64,000 bases of DNA from Circinella umbellata (taxonomy: Eukaryota > Mucoromycota > Mucoromycetes > Mucorales > Lichtheimiaceae): contig JAIWNF010000024.1 in the NCBI GenBank assembly GCA_025093555.1, forward strand, positions 558,001 through 622,000, given 5' to 3'. The notes below the pieces were generated by a model. The model did not search any database, was not told the DNA's origin, and saw only the letters and a list, made by a program, of their open reading frames with translations. The stretch's first letter is position 1; every line of letters starts with the position of its first letter. The translations under genes were made by a program, and so were the position numbers. This document shows, one piece after another, positions 25,354-37,340 of this stretch.

Positions 25354-25936
25354 TAATCATTGATCATGTAAATAAGAATAAAATATCAATATACCGACAG
25401 TAAAAATTGTTAGTCTAGATTTTATATGACGCCTATTATGCGCCTTTGTTTTTATTCACACTCCTCTTTCATAAATTCGAAGCAGTTTAGTGCAATTGTA
25501 ATAATTTCCGTGGCACTCTTTTCATTCAGTATATACATATCGTGTAAGGTAAGACAAAACCATCGGCAGTTTAAAGAATGAATAAGGGAACACAAAACAT
25601 CCATTTTTATTATTCAAACGCGCTTTCCTTTTTTTTGCTTTTCTGTTTACAAAAACCAGAGTGTATATTTGTTCATTAATTTATCTTTTCCTTTTCTTTT
25701 TCCTTTTACTTCTTTATATTTCTTTTATACATTAAACAATGAATGTGTTATACGAACTTTTTTGTATGGGCACTGCCCCCAGTATAAGTGAAAGTGAAAT
25801 AAAAAATGCCAACTTTCAGCAACTTTTGAGCAAGGTATAAATATTACTAAAGAATAAAAAAGCATTATTACGTTATACAGCAACATCAGTTTTGAAATTC
25901 CTAAAATTGCAAGAGTATTATAATAAATATTAGACA
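25354..25936. other. Upstream region of the PLD6-like gene
   Basis: Unique-looking AT-rich sequence between the transposon and the PLD6-like start codon. Pyrimidine-rich tracts lie at about 25625-25720. A minus-strand ORF at 25725-25949 is not convincing. Confidence 0.4.
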
Positions 25937-27184
25937 ATGCCATCAGCAAAGCAAATTATAAATGATGATCACTTGAAACAAAGCGTTACAGCACGTATGA
26001 AAACAGTTGTTGGCAGCAAGTCACATAGTGCCAGTAATACCATCCGTACTGTTGCCAGCATGTTTGATGCTGCTTCACAAGCTTGTGAATTTGATCGTGA
26101 ACGGTGTATGCTGGAATGGTTACAGACATGTGTTACAACAGCTGTTGAAATGGCATTTGCTGAAGCCAATGGAGAAACAATCAAACCTCAAAAGCAACCA
26201 GACCCAGAAGAACCATTTGTGGTAGAGGAACGAGGATTGAGATATGACAGGATCGGAGCTTCCGATGATGAATATGTACCATCGGGTGAAGAAGACGCAG
26301 TTGTTCCAGCTGCGTCTAGTAAAAAAAAACAAAATGGAAGAAAAAAAAAGAAGAAAGAAGAGGAAGATCAACTTGTTCCTGAAGAAGCCAAGGGTGCAAG
26401 TGCGTTTATTTCTCAAGGTGCAGGATCAAAGGCAGTTGTCAAGTATTTTACACAACAACAAGGCGGACCCAGTTCTATTCTGAAAGATGGTTATTATGCA
26501 CGATCTTACTTTTTCCCATCCAAAGATAGCTTTAATGTAACACCACGTCAATTTGTTTTCTTCATGGTCGTTTTCGTTTTCGTTTTTACTAATTTTGAAA
26601 GTATTATTATTATGTATAATATCTCATAGTCCTTTATTTCAGTTTTGAACTCTGCTAAGAAAACGATCGATGTATGTGTATTTGCTATGACCGATGATGA
26701 TGTTGCTGATGCTTTGATTAATGCCAAGAACCGTAATGTAACCATTCGAATAATCAATGATAATCAACAAGCCGCAGGAAAAGGTGCAGATGCAGCGAGA
26801 TTACAAGCGGATCATGGTATCCCATATAAGACCGATAATACGTAAATCATCATTATATTCTTTTTTTTAAACCCTTATTTGTATACACTTGCATAAATTA
26901 ATTTGGATCTATGTTTTTTTTTATTTAGTACTGGTTACATGCACAACAAATTTGCTATTGTGGATGGAGCCACGTTGATTAATGGTAGCTTTAATTGGTC
27001 AAAAGGGTAAGTAAAAAATCAAAAGATTTACAGACCGCATAAACCCCTCGTACCAACTAATTGATTTCTTTTTTTTTTCCGCAGTGCTCGATTCAAGAAC
27101 CGAGAAAATATCATTATTACCAATATACCCGAATGTCTTAAAGAGTTCCAAAAACAATTTGATTCTCTTTGGGCAGAATTCTAA
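25937..27184 (+). CDS. PLD6/Zucchini-like single-HKD nuclease or phospholipase
   Basis: Predicted 329-residue protein with exons 25937-26536, 26630-26841, 26929-27006 and 27085-27184. The C-terminal half is a phospholipase D superfamily domain with one HKD motif: His276, Lys278 and Asp283 in MHNKFAIVDGATLINGSFNW. TDDDVADALINA and RENIIITN match mitochondrial cardiolipin hydrolase (PLD6), which in animals is the piRNA nuclease Zucchini. One HKD per chain implies a dimer. The first about 190 residues are not typical of PLD6. They hold a helical segment (about 35-80) and a basic cluster KKKQNGRKKKKK (129-140) resembling a nuclear localisation signal. No N-terminal membrane helix is evident. The first intron's 3' end is ambiguous (TAG at 26629 fits with a GTAACA donor; a better-looking pyrimidine-rich CAG lies 13 bases later but breaks frame). 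Confidence 0.85.
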
Positions 27185-27354
27185 ATATAATAAAAATAAT
27201 AACAATAATATTAATAAAATGATCGTAATAGTGTTAATATAAAAAGGAGGAAGTGATGGTGGTTGTGTGTAGCGCAGCAGTGGCTTGTAAAATCATTGGA
27301 TAGTTTTCAATGTCAGGAAGTCAACGAAAATTTTTTTTTGGAATTGTGCGCCGA

Positions 27355-27362
27355 TATAAAAA
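27355..27362 (+). promoter_or_regulatory. TATA box of the eEF1A gene
   Basis: TATAAAAA about 190 bases before the eEF1A start codon, followed by a pyrimidine-rich stretch (about 27388-27415), as expected for a strongly transcribed fungal gene. The distance is explained by the likely 5' UTR intron. Confidence 0.6.
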
Positions 27363-27427
27363 GGCGGGTTAAAAATGGCGTCCCCGATTTTTTCTTTTTT
27401 TTTTTTCTTCACTTTCATATCAAATAG

Positions 27428-27536
27428 GTATGTTGTTTTTTTCGGCTGGTGCTGCTTGTTTGTATATGTAGACGGATAATATATATATACATATGGATCT
27501 ATGATATTGATCTTCTCTTATTTTTATTTCATATAG
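27428..27536 (+). other. Probable 5' UTR intron of the eEF1A gene
   Basis: AATAG/GTATGT at 27428 and TTTCATATAG ending at 27536 form good donor and acceptor sites just before the start codon at 27543. Leader introns are common in highly expressed translation factor genes. This rests on sequence only. Confidence 0.5.
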
Positions 27537-27542
27537 TCTATC

Positions 27543-29140
27543 ATGGGTAAGGAAAAGACTCACATTAACCTTGTCGTCATCGGTCACGTCGATTCCGTAA
27601 GTAGAGGTTTTTTTTTATATTCTGAAACTTGGTTTTCTTTAAAAAAATTATAATCAAAAAAATATTTTACTCATTTCAAATGTTTATTTTCGCATCTTTA
27701 AATGAAACAGGGTAAGTCTACCACTACTGGTCATTTGATCTACAAGTGTGGTGGTATTGACAAGCGTACCATTGAAAAGTTCGAGAAGGAAGCCGCTGAA
27801 CTCGGTAAGGGTTCCTTCAAGTACGCTTGGGTTTTGGACAAGCTTAAGGCTGAACGTGAACGTGGTATCACTATTGATATCGCTTTGTGGAAGTTCGAAA
27901 CTCCCAAGTACCACGTTACTATTATTGATGCTCCTGGTCACAGAGATTTCATCAAGAACATGATTACTGGTACTTCCCAAGCCGATTGTGGTATTTTGAT
28001 TATCGCTGCCGGTACTGGTGAATTCGAAGCTGGTATTTCCAAGGATGGTCAAACCCGTGAACACGCTCTTTTGGCTTTCACCCTTGGTGTCCGTCAACTT
28101 ATTGTTGCTCTTAACAAGATGGATGCTACCAAGTACTCCGAAGCTCGTTACAACGAAATTGTCAAGGAAGTCTCCACCTTCATTAAGAAGATTGGTTTCA
28201 ACCCCAAGACTGTTCCTTTCGTCCCCATCTCCGGTTGGAATGGTGATAACATGTTGGAAGAATCTCCCAACATGCCCTGGTTCAAGGGATGGACCAAGGA
28301 AAACAAGGCTGGTTCCAAGACTGGTAAGACTCTTTTGGAAGCCATTGACAACATTGATCCCCCAGTCCGTCCTTCCGACAAGCCCCTCCGTCTTCCCCTT
28401 CAAGATGTCTACAAGATCGGTGGTATCGGTACTGTTCCCGTCGGTCGTGTCGAAACTGGTGTTATCAAGGCTGGTATGATCGTTACTTTCGCACCTGCTA
28501 ACGTCACCACTGAAGTCAAGTCCGTTGAAATGCATCACGAACAATTGGCTGAAGGTACCCCCGGTGACAACGTCGGTTTCAACGTCAAGAACGTTTCCGT
28601 CAAGGATATCCGTCGTGGTAACGTCTGTTCCGACTCCAAGAACGACCCCGCCAAGGAATCTGGTTCTTTCACTGCTCAAGTTATTGTCTTGAACCATCCT
28701 GGTCAAATCTCCGCTGGTTACTCTCCAGTCTTGGATTGTCACACCGCTCACATCGCCTGTAAGTTCGCTGAACTTTTGGAAAAGATTGATCGTCGTTCCG
28801 GTAAGAAGTTGGAAGATGCTCCCAAGGTAATTATTTTTATATTTGTATATGGATTATGGAATGTCTTTGGGGGAAAAGATAGAACAATATAGTTCTAGGT
28901 TTATTAATGGTAATATGTTTGTTCGGATAATAGTTCGTCAAGTCTGGTGACTCTGCCATCGTCAAGTTGGTTCCTTCCAAGCCTATGTGTGTTGAAGCCT
29001 ATACTGAATATCCTCCTCTTGGTCGTTTCGCCGTCCGTGATATGCGTCAAACTGTCGCTGTCGGTGTCATCAAGGCCGTTGAAAAGGTTGACAAGTCCGG
29101 TAAGGTCACCAAGGCTGCCCAAAAGGCTGGCAAGAAATAA
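27543..29140 (+). CDS. TEF1: Translation elongation factor eEF1A
   Basis: GTPase of 458 residues that delivers aminoacyl-tRNA to the ribosome. Exons are 27543-27596, 27711-28826 and 28934-29140. The family motifs are clear: P-loop [21 protein letters not shown], and the C-terminal beta-barrel domains ending with [12 protein letters not shown]. The first coding intron splits the P-loop between GHVDS and GKST. The second lies after EDAPK. Codon choice differs sharply from the neighbours, with strong preference for AAG, GGT, GTC and CTT, as expected for a very abundant protein. The preceding TATA box and pyrimidine tract support strong transcription. Length equals that of typical fungal eEF1A. 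Many Mucorales have several copies; only one is seen here. Confidence 0.98.
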
Positions 29141-30290
29141 ACAGCTCTTGCTTCCTAAACAAGAATAGATGCGTTGAAATTGGTGGTCCTTATTATGTTA
29201 ATATCACATGAATAATCTCGCTTGTTTTTTTCTCTTTCTCATTTTACATATTTTTCTTTGCTTCTAAACCAGCACTAAAAAGACAATCACTTTAAGTCTT
29301 TTTGTTCCATAAATTTAAATAATAAAAAAAAGTGCATTGGTACATATTGACCATCATATTTAAAAACAAGTTATACATATAATCGCGTTCTTTTAATCAC
29401 TTTTTGCCGTGTTCTTTGGATTATTCTTAATCAAATTTGTCTGCATGAAGTTATGATCTAAGTCAAAAAGGAACAGTCTTTGCTACTTTTTTTTAGGCTT
29501 TTACTATTTTGCACACTAAAGAAGGTGCTTAATGTTATTAGATCAAGTTTCTTGCATATTACTCCTATTATCTGAATAATCAACATTTCCTATGTAGCAT
29601 ACTTTTTATCAAACATTGGATACAATTGTTTCTGGGTTATGCCAAGCTTGGTTTTTGTTAATGCATTATGTGCGTAAAACCGGAGTATTATTGTTAGATT
29701 TAAATGTATTTGTGTTACATATGACTTATATGTATATTTTTGGCTTTACTTATCTTTTACTCTACCACAACGCTCTGACGTTATATCAATGGAAGAGAAG
29801 GGCATTTCATAGGAATATAGTAATGAAAATATTGATAATACATAAATAGAAGCCCATGTAATTTGTCTTTTAATACTTTTAATATATATAAGTTTTAAAT
29901 GTCTGTAAAACGTCTTTTCTTTTTCTTTTTTTTTCTGGTTGAATATAATGAAGCTAACTAGATACAAAGAGGGAAAAAGGAGTGTAGAAAAATTAAACGT
30001 TTTTTTTTTGAATGGGTAAAATTGGAAACATTGGTTTTCAAGAGAGAAATTTTACATAAAAGAAAAATAAAAGGAAAGGAAAACGAAAGGGGGGTTTTTT
30101 TAGATGTAATTGTATAAACGTTTTTGCGTGTGCGTGTGCGTGTAAGTGTAAGTGTGTATATATGTAGAAAGCAAAAGAAATGATATGATATGCTATGATA
30201 TGATGCCAGTCAAACCATAAGATAGAATGAAGAAAACTAATATAAGATGGAAAATGGAGGTAGGGGTATGGTATTCTGTTATTCTTCCTT
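29141..30290. other. Convergent intergenic region, eEF1A and TSC2 3' ends
   Basis: About 1.15 kb of AT-rich DNA holding both 3' UTRs. A GTGTGC/GTGTAA-type simple repeat lies at about 30125-30160. ORFs at 29616-29849 and 29746-29967 overlap on opposite strands and look random. Confidence 0.5.
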
Positions 30291-33200
30291 TCAAGTATAT
30301 TTTGTAAAGTCAAGAACTTGTTCAAATGGAACTTTGTTGTTGACAGTAATTGCTGGAGTGGAAGAGGATGAAGGAGGAGCTTGTTGTTGATCATTTGTTG
30401 TTGATTTGGTGACCCGATCACGAATCCGTTTAATTTGTCGTAATCGTTCTTTCCAAGGCGAAACATATTCACGCCGACCACCTCCTGCGCTCACTGATTG
30501 GAAGACTTGAGCAAAAATATTGGCATGTAAAGCCGTTTGTCTGACCAAATGAGGTAAGGATTGACCTGAAACAAGTTTTGGTTCTGAAATAGGTCCAATT
30601 TCAGGCATATCGGGGCGACGTTGCATTTCGACTTTGAAGAACGTATTATTATCGGAGTCAGACGATGCTGTGACAGATGATAATGTTGAAGAAGAAGGTG
30701 AAATAGACGATGCAGTGGATGGTGTAAAAGATGAAATCGAATGGGGAGTGATAACAATATTGCAAAAGTTGAATTGACCAGGGAGGGTATCAAATGCATA
30801 ATCTTTACCCGAGTCATTATATACAATTGTCACAAAATCGTTTCCAATATGTCGCTTTTTGTTGCTACACTGTGGATCGCGTTCCAAATTGGTTGGCATT
30901 AATGTGGCTACATGGAAGATCACACGTGTCACATCGTCTTTCCAGAAATAAGCAAATCGACCATCTATATCCATTTCACGATCCAATCCACCGGTGTTAT
31001 CAGTCCGTCCTTTCAATAATTCAATTTCACCCAGCGCATTCAACACTTTGACATATTCGGGTGATCCATGTGTATTGGCAAGAATATCGACCTCAGTATG
31101 TTGTCCTTTACCAACATAAAGTACACCAATCTTGTGGAAGTCAACAACGGGAATACGATCTAAAATACCTAAACTACGTGTCGTTGCTTCATCTTCTGGA
31201 AGAGGTGGTATATTTTCCCCAATGCGTGTAAGGTCTGGATAATTGCTTAGTTGTAGAAATAGAAAACCAGGATCAAGTGGTTGATCCATACGGCGTAGAA
31301 GGCCACTGCTAGATATGGATTGTACAGGTGTTTCAGGGTCAGCAAGTACTTGCCGGATAACATTATCCACTTGTTCATGTATGTTATTATTATTATTGTT
31401 GCCAGTAGTCATGGGTGTTTGTCCTTCAATACTAACAGTACCACTACCACTACCACTACCACTACTACGGCTATTTCCTTCTGTAGCTCTAGATGCTGGT
31501 GATGAGTCGTTATTGCTTTGCTGTTCTTGTTGCTCTTCATCCACATTTCCAGAATTTTGCTGTTGCTGTTGGTATTGTTGCGTAGCAATGTTTGCAGCTG
31601 TTGCCAAATTTTCAAACGTGATGCCAAGCCCTGATTCCACTAATGGTAAAGGGGAAGAAGTGTCGTTACCAGGAGCATTACCACTCTCACGTTGCTGTAA
31701 CATACGTGAAGCCATCAGATCAGGTGTATATTGCATCATGAGTAAAGCAGGTAATGTTTGGTAATCAATTGCATTTGACTTGATGCGATTTTCAATGTTA
31801 CACATCATAGATACTGTACCGGAAGGTCGTCGAATAGTCATTTCTACCCAACCCAATGCTTTGGCCGTCTTCAGAGTCAGTAATGTATGACCATAGACCC
31901 ATGTGCGCATACTTTGTCGTATACCACCTTCGCTGTTTGTTGTTGTATTACCGACTCCTGTTAATGGACTCGGTCCAGCTGCTGGATCGCCCATCAAAAT
32001 TTTTGATACAAGTGATTTTTCCGGCGATAAGCTTACATCAGCAAAACTGAATCTGGAAAGCATGTCAATACATGTGAATGTTTGTTCATCAATGCCTTTA
32101 CCGATAGGTGTAGCACTTAGAAGCCGTCCGATAATGAATGAAACATGTTTACGTCGTTCTCTTAATGGCACTGCGGTAAACCATACCGTAATAACGAGAT
32201 AAGCCATGATCAAAACGTATTGTGAAAGTGCATTTTGCGTGGTAATTTGCTGTGCATCTTTACTGTTTTTGGAATTTTGTTGTTGTTGTTGTTGCTGCTG
32301 GGATGAAGATGAAGATGATGCTGTAGGTGGCGTTTGATGATGATGATGATAATGAGGTGTAGGTGGTGTGCTCATAGGTGAGCTTGTTGTAGATGATGCA
32401 GATGAAGATTGTGTGTGTTGAAGATAATTGAGGGCAATAGCAAATACAGGCTTATACATATCACTCGTAAAGTTAGCATAAAGTCCAGGTAATCGTGCTA
32501 ATGTAGATAAAAATTCCAAAATGTGGACAGATACACTGCTGACTGAAATGATTTGAGACATGCGTTGCAAAATTTCATTCAGCATTTTTGTTACTGAAAG
32601 TGGTAACTCATGGCAACATACAGACAATGCATGGATGCAAGGTTTGGTGGCAGCTGTGATTTGTGTCAATCCCATATAAAATGCAAATACAATTTCATCT
32701 TGGCGTTGCTTATCAAATAATCGTCGATATGATATAAGCATCACTAAAATATTGTAAGCATACACATAGACATCATTCCGTTTAATGGTAGGAGGAATGC
32801 TATGAACATTTTTAAGGAAATCACGACTATGGATCCACCCAGTGATACTCCGCCGTAGTTTTTCGATCGTACCAGGAGCACCACAAAACATGTGTTTGTT
32901 ACCAAGCTGGATGGGTAATCGTTTAAGCACGAACAAAACCAATTCCCAATTGGATGAATGGGATAGAACCACAATATACGCATCTAATAGTTCGCCAATG
33001 GGTAAAACGCGGCCTTGTTCACGATGCTCTTGGTTTTCAGAATGGGAAAGTATCACTGGACTGGGGTATCGTGGTCGTTGTGGTTGTTCCTGTTGTTGCT
33101 GCTGCTGTTGTTGTTGCTGTTGATGATGTGGTAAAGATACCGATCCCATCATCATGGTGGCACTTTTATCCCGATTCATTGCTTCTCGACGCCTAGCATT

Positions 33201-35780
33201 TTGTGTTTGTCGTATAGTTGCCATCAAACTGTTATCATTTTCAAATGCTATTACAATTCATAAATTAGAATGCTTCTTCAATAAGCAAAACCAGAACACA
33301 CACCATACAAAAAGAGAAAAAAATAACTTACGGTCGTCAGTCATATAAACTCGATGGTCAGGAGGACATCGTAAACAAAGCATCATATCAAGTGCTACTA
33401 TCATCGAACCACCATAAGGACAAAGTAAATCATCCATATTGTTGCTAATGCTTGTGATAGTACGAAACACTTTAAGACACGCCTTAGCATCTGACCCCAA
33501 CAAAAGTTCTTCAAACAGTTGTACAAGTCCATACATGGCAGGTACGCCAGAGCAACACTGCCCTTCACTTGTAATGCTGCCATCAGAAATAATCGGACTA
33601 CTAGCACTTAATGGTGACGCCGTAGAGCTTTTCGACATGGTGTAATGAATACGCGGAGAGCTTGTGCTACCATGATTCGACTGACTTTGTGATCGGCGTA
33701 ACGTAGCTGTACGTGATCTTTCATCTTCACGATGTGTTCCAAGTGTAGCACTGGTACTTCCCGTTGTTGCTGCCTGTGCAATGGCTGAGGCAACACCTCT
33801 AGAAGCTGCTATGGGTATCCGAGATGATCGTAAATCATCAAGACATTTACAACTGGCGCATCGACGAAGTACATCCAATAATTGATCCAACATATTTTCT
33901 TCATTATTAAAATTTTGAGTATCCGATAATGCCAGCACAATCAGATCCACCGTTCTTTGTCGTAATTCTGCATTAGTTTCTTGTGGAGCACTTTGTACCA
34001 TAGGATAAATAACCTGGGTATTCATTATGTCGGAATAGAAATCTTTGGTCGACATGCATACATCTGTGACGATCGACAAGACGCGTAATCTGACTGTTCC
34101 AGCAATATTAGGTGGAATAAAGAATGTGTTGACGATTTCTTTAAGTCGTTCGATCCAATTGTCGTCTGATGGTAAAAGCATATGCTCGTTTTCGTAGTAA
34201 GTGAGCAAAATTTGGGCCCCTTCAGGTGAAATATGGTGCCGTAATGCATAAATGACTTTCATCAGACGGCCCACAGGACCCGAGTATCGCTTATGCTGGG
34301 CATATTGATTATATACGCAGGCCAAAAAACGAATGAACTGGTACACCATTGATGTACCCGTGCCATTATCCATATAAAGAGATGGAAACCAACGCACAAC
34401 TTGTTGTGCTTCTTGCTGATTATTGTTGCTTTGATGCTGAAACTGTCTCAAGAGTTGTTCAGTGCAAACGTCACAAATATCCCAAATTGTATCCCATTCC
34501 AATAATGAAATCGTGGCTTGATTTTCTACCAAAATTTTGAGGCTCTCCAAGATCTTTGCATTGACGAGTTCTGATTTTCGTTGAGTCGCTGCACGTCGTA
34601 AATACATTAATAAAATCGAGTCGGGAACTTGGTATGATTCAGATACGCTTGATCGATTATTATTATTGCCCCACGAAGCTTGAGTCAAAAGTATGATTGC
34701 ACCACTCGTCAAGTCAACCTCTTGTTTCTTGATTTTTGTTATTCCGTTGCACAGTGTGAGAATTGCATTATGAGCACAATGGGAACGTAATAAATTCATA
34801 AAAATAGACCACGGTGACTCGCCCGTGTCAGCTGGTGGTGCTCTATCCTGTGGCAACATGACAGAAACACATAAAATGTCCATGAAAGGCTGTAATGCTT
34901 CAAACGGAACAAACCGGTATCGGACAACGACATCTGCAAACGCTAAACACGTCTTAATATCACTTGAATGATTGGATGAGAATAATGCCAATTTTGCCGC
35001 TTCAATCATATCAGTCACTTCATTTTCTTCAAACATAGCAAAGTTGAATTTTGCAATCACGGTAAGTAAATGCATAATATCACCAAGAAAAGGAACTACT
35101 GTTGCTTCGCTGTTGGTAACCGTCGTCGTCCTCTTTGTAGCAGTGTTCGTCAATAACAATAATAGGGCATCTCCTTTTACATCTTTCAATGCTACTTGTT
35201 TCATCCATTGTATCAACAACTTGCCAACATTCTTCTCGAACCCCGAAATATCTCGACCCCCTTTACAGAGTGCAAAAAGAACACGATACATATCTGCGAA
35301 ATCGTCCCAGTTGGTATAATCTCGTAATGAGTTGTAAAACGTGACTCTGGCCATACCCAATTCCTCATATTGACCTTCAATCGCTGCAATCATAAATTCA
35401 AATACTGCGTGTCGAGCATCTTGATTCGCTGCTGTATAATGTTGTTGATGCTGTTGTTGTGTCGAGTGTTGTTGTTGCTGCTGCTGTTGCGTGTGTTGTT
35501 GTTCTGGTTGGTCTAAAATGTCTTTCACGGCAAAAAAGACATTATCCAAATGAGTGAACTTATAACTTTTGCATAACTCAGTAAATACTCGTATGTGTTT
35601 ACATCGCGTAGCGAGGGGTTGTTGATTCGATGATACCAAAGGAAGAATCAAACGTGCATCGAGTGGACAAGTAGGATCACTGTTTTGAAGATTAAGACAC
35701 GATTCGACAGTTATTGAGGATGCACGCGGTCGAAGGATATTGCTCAGCCAACGATTCGAGGTAGACGACGAGGACGCCAT
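30291..35780 (-). CDS. TSC2: Tuberin (TSC2), Rheb GTPase-activating protein
   Basis: Predicted 1801-residue protein from exons 33332-35780 and 33247 down to 30291; the single 84-base intron is GT-AG and keeps frame. The N-terminal half is the helical tuberin domain (for example RVFTELCKSYKFTHLD). The C-terminal RapGAP-like domain includes VLYVGKGQHTEVDIL, FHVATLMPT and HIGNDFVTIVYNDSG; the Asn of HIGND, near residue 1620, is the catalytic asparagine thumb. It stimulates GTP hydrolysis by Rheb and so restrains TOR growth signalling, usually in complex with TSC1. Length is close to human tuberin (1807). Several poly-Gln, poly-Ser and Ser-Gly runs interrupt the less conserved parts, including a poly-Gln run soon after the intron. 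TSC2 is absent from Saccharomyces but present in fission yeast and many early-diverging fungi. Confidence 0.95.
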
Positions 35781-36048
35781 GAAACGGTTGGAAGGGCAAA
35801 AAACAAAATAAAATAAAAAGTTAAAGAAAAGAAAAAAAAATTGGTGGGTTCGAGTTGTAAACTCTTTTTTTTACGCTTGTTCGCACCACTTCAATGCCAC
35901 CAAGCAACCTCATTTTTTCATTTTAATCCCAGTAAACTTTTTTTTTTAGAAAATATGTACAGCAATTGATTATTTAATATTATTATCAATAATTATATGG
36001 TATCAATCTATACTATTATTGAAGAAGAAGGAAGTTTATTTAAAGCAG
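35781..36048. other. Intergenic: TSC2 promoter and rhomboid 3' UTR
   Basis: A short gap between two genes on the minus strand. AT-rich with poly-T tracts. No feature beyond the expected promoter and 3' UTR can be supported. Confidence 0.4.
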
Positions 36049-37340
36049 CTAAAGTCTCCATCGCCCGGCCTTGAGTAATGGACGTACACGTAAAAACCAA
36101 TATGCTGCACCATAAGCAGCTCCACCAATGTGTGCTGCACTATCTACCACTTCATTCTAAAAAAAAAAGAAAAAAAAAACCACGATTTAGTGTGACAGAA
36201 CAAGAATTTTTTTATTCTATACTTTTCCATTGTTACCTTAAGTGTATACGCTTGATATATATCATACGCTGCCACACCTCCTACAAGTGCTATTGCTGGC
36301 ATAGGAATAATAAAGAATAAGAGGAATGTTGTTCTAGGAACTATAAGAGAATGATTTATTGATATTTTAGAATGAGTTTGATATCTTTTTTATTTTACCC
36401 TCTCACTTATGTCCAACTCTTATGTCAATACATCTGACTAACTTACATGCACATGCATAAAATGTTGTGATACCCATCACCGCACCTTAAAAAAAAAGCA
36501 CAATAGTCATACATTAGTCTAAGATAAAAATAATATGACCCATCATTGAACAACCCATTTACCTGATGCCCCCAATGAACTAAATCGCTCCGAGCCTGCA
36601 AAGAACTGTTTCTTAACCAATGTAGGTCTGATATATTTACGGTATGCTTGCGTAAAAAGACTAGCCATGATACCTGCTCCCGCATATAGTAACAAGAACC
36701 GAGATGCTCCAATAGCTTCAATAGCGCCCTGGCCCATTGAATATAAAACCATCATATTAACACCCAAATGACCTATGCTATTATGAGAAAAAGCCGACGT
36801 CAATAATGTATGATAACGTCCTTGTTCAATAGCCTCACGTGAGTTCGTAAAGTTAGCCGACATAAAGTTAAGCCAGCTACTGTCACCAAATTGTCGATAA
36901 CAGCTAATTGCATATTGCCAAAAGAGAAAAACTCCAAGATTAATACCAATGACGGTATATAAAACTTGATTCGGATTATTGTCAAGTCGTTGACCAAATC
37001 GTCGAAATGGATTTTGTTGCTGCTTTAATGCTTGTGAAAGTTTTGGTTTGTTTTCATAATAGTGAGGTCGAATAAAAACGGGCCATAATGAGCTTTGTGA
37101 TTGTGTTCCTTTAGTAACGGTTGCTGTTGCAGTAGTAGCAGTTGTTGTAGTTGTAGTAAAGAAACGACTATTAGTTTGTTGTTTTCCTAATAATTGAAAA
37201 GTACGAAATACTGATTTTTGCTGCTGTTGTTTTAAATTGGTTGCATTGGTAATAAATCTACTAATGGTTATGTCTTGCTTGTTGATCTGGTTTATAAATT
37301 GCCATCGATTCAAAGCTCGCTGAGATATGACACGAAGCAT
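36049..37340 (-). CDS. Mitochondrial rhomboid protease (PARL/Pcp1 type)
   Basis: Predicted 342-residue intramembrane serine protease from exons 36563-37340, 36447-36485, 36237-36340 and 36049-36156. The N-terminus (MLRVISQRALNRWQF) is rich in Arg, Gln, Ser and Thr without acidic residues, as in a mitochondrial presequence. An upstream in-frame ATG at 37403 is less suitable. Membrane segments begin around VLYTVIGINLGVFLFW. The catalytic dyad is Ser259 in GASGA and His316 in AAHIGG; HNSIGHLGVNM is the conserved helix-2 His/Asn motif. The Gly after the catalytic Ser is split by the first intron, and exon 2 is only 39 bases. Homologs process dynamin-like Mgm1/OPA1 and cytochrome c peroxidase in the inner membrane. 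That role here is inferred from family membership. Confidence 0.93.

Noticed and set aside
27684..28751. A 355-codon minus-strand ORF antisense to eEF1A
   Set aside because: It is a by-product of the strong codon bias of eEF1A, which leaves the opposite frame free of stops. The protein has no sensible features.
28827..28892. Apparent continuation of eEF1A ending in an AT-rich tail
   Set aside because: This is intron read-through. The GTAATT...TAG intron restores the conserved C-terminus in the next exon.
31315..31764. Plus-strand ORFs over TSC2 low-complexity regions
   Set aside because: They are antisense readings of Gln, Ser and Gly codon runs.
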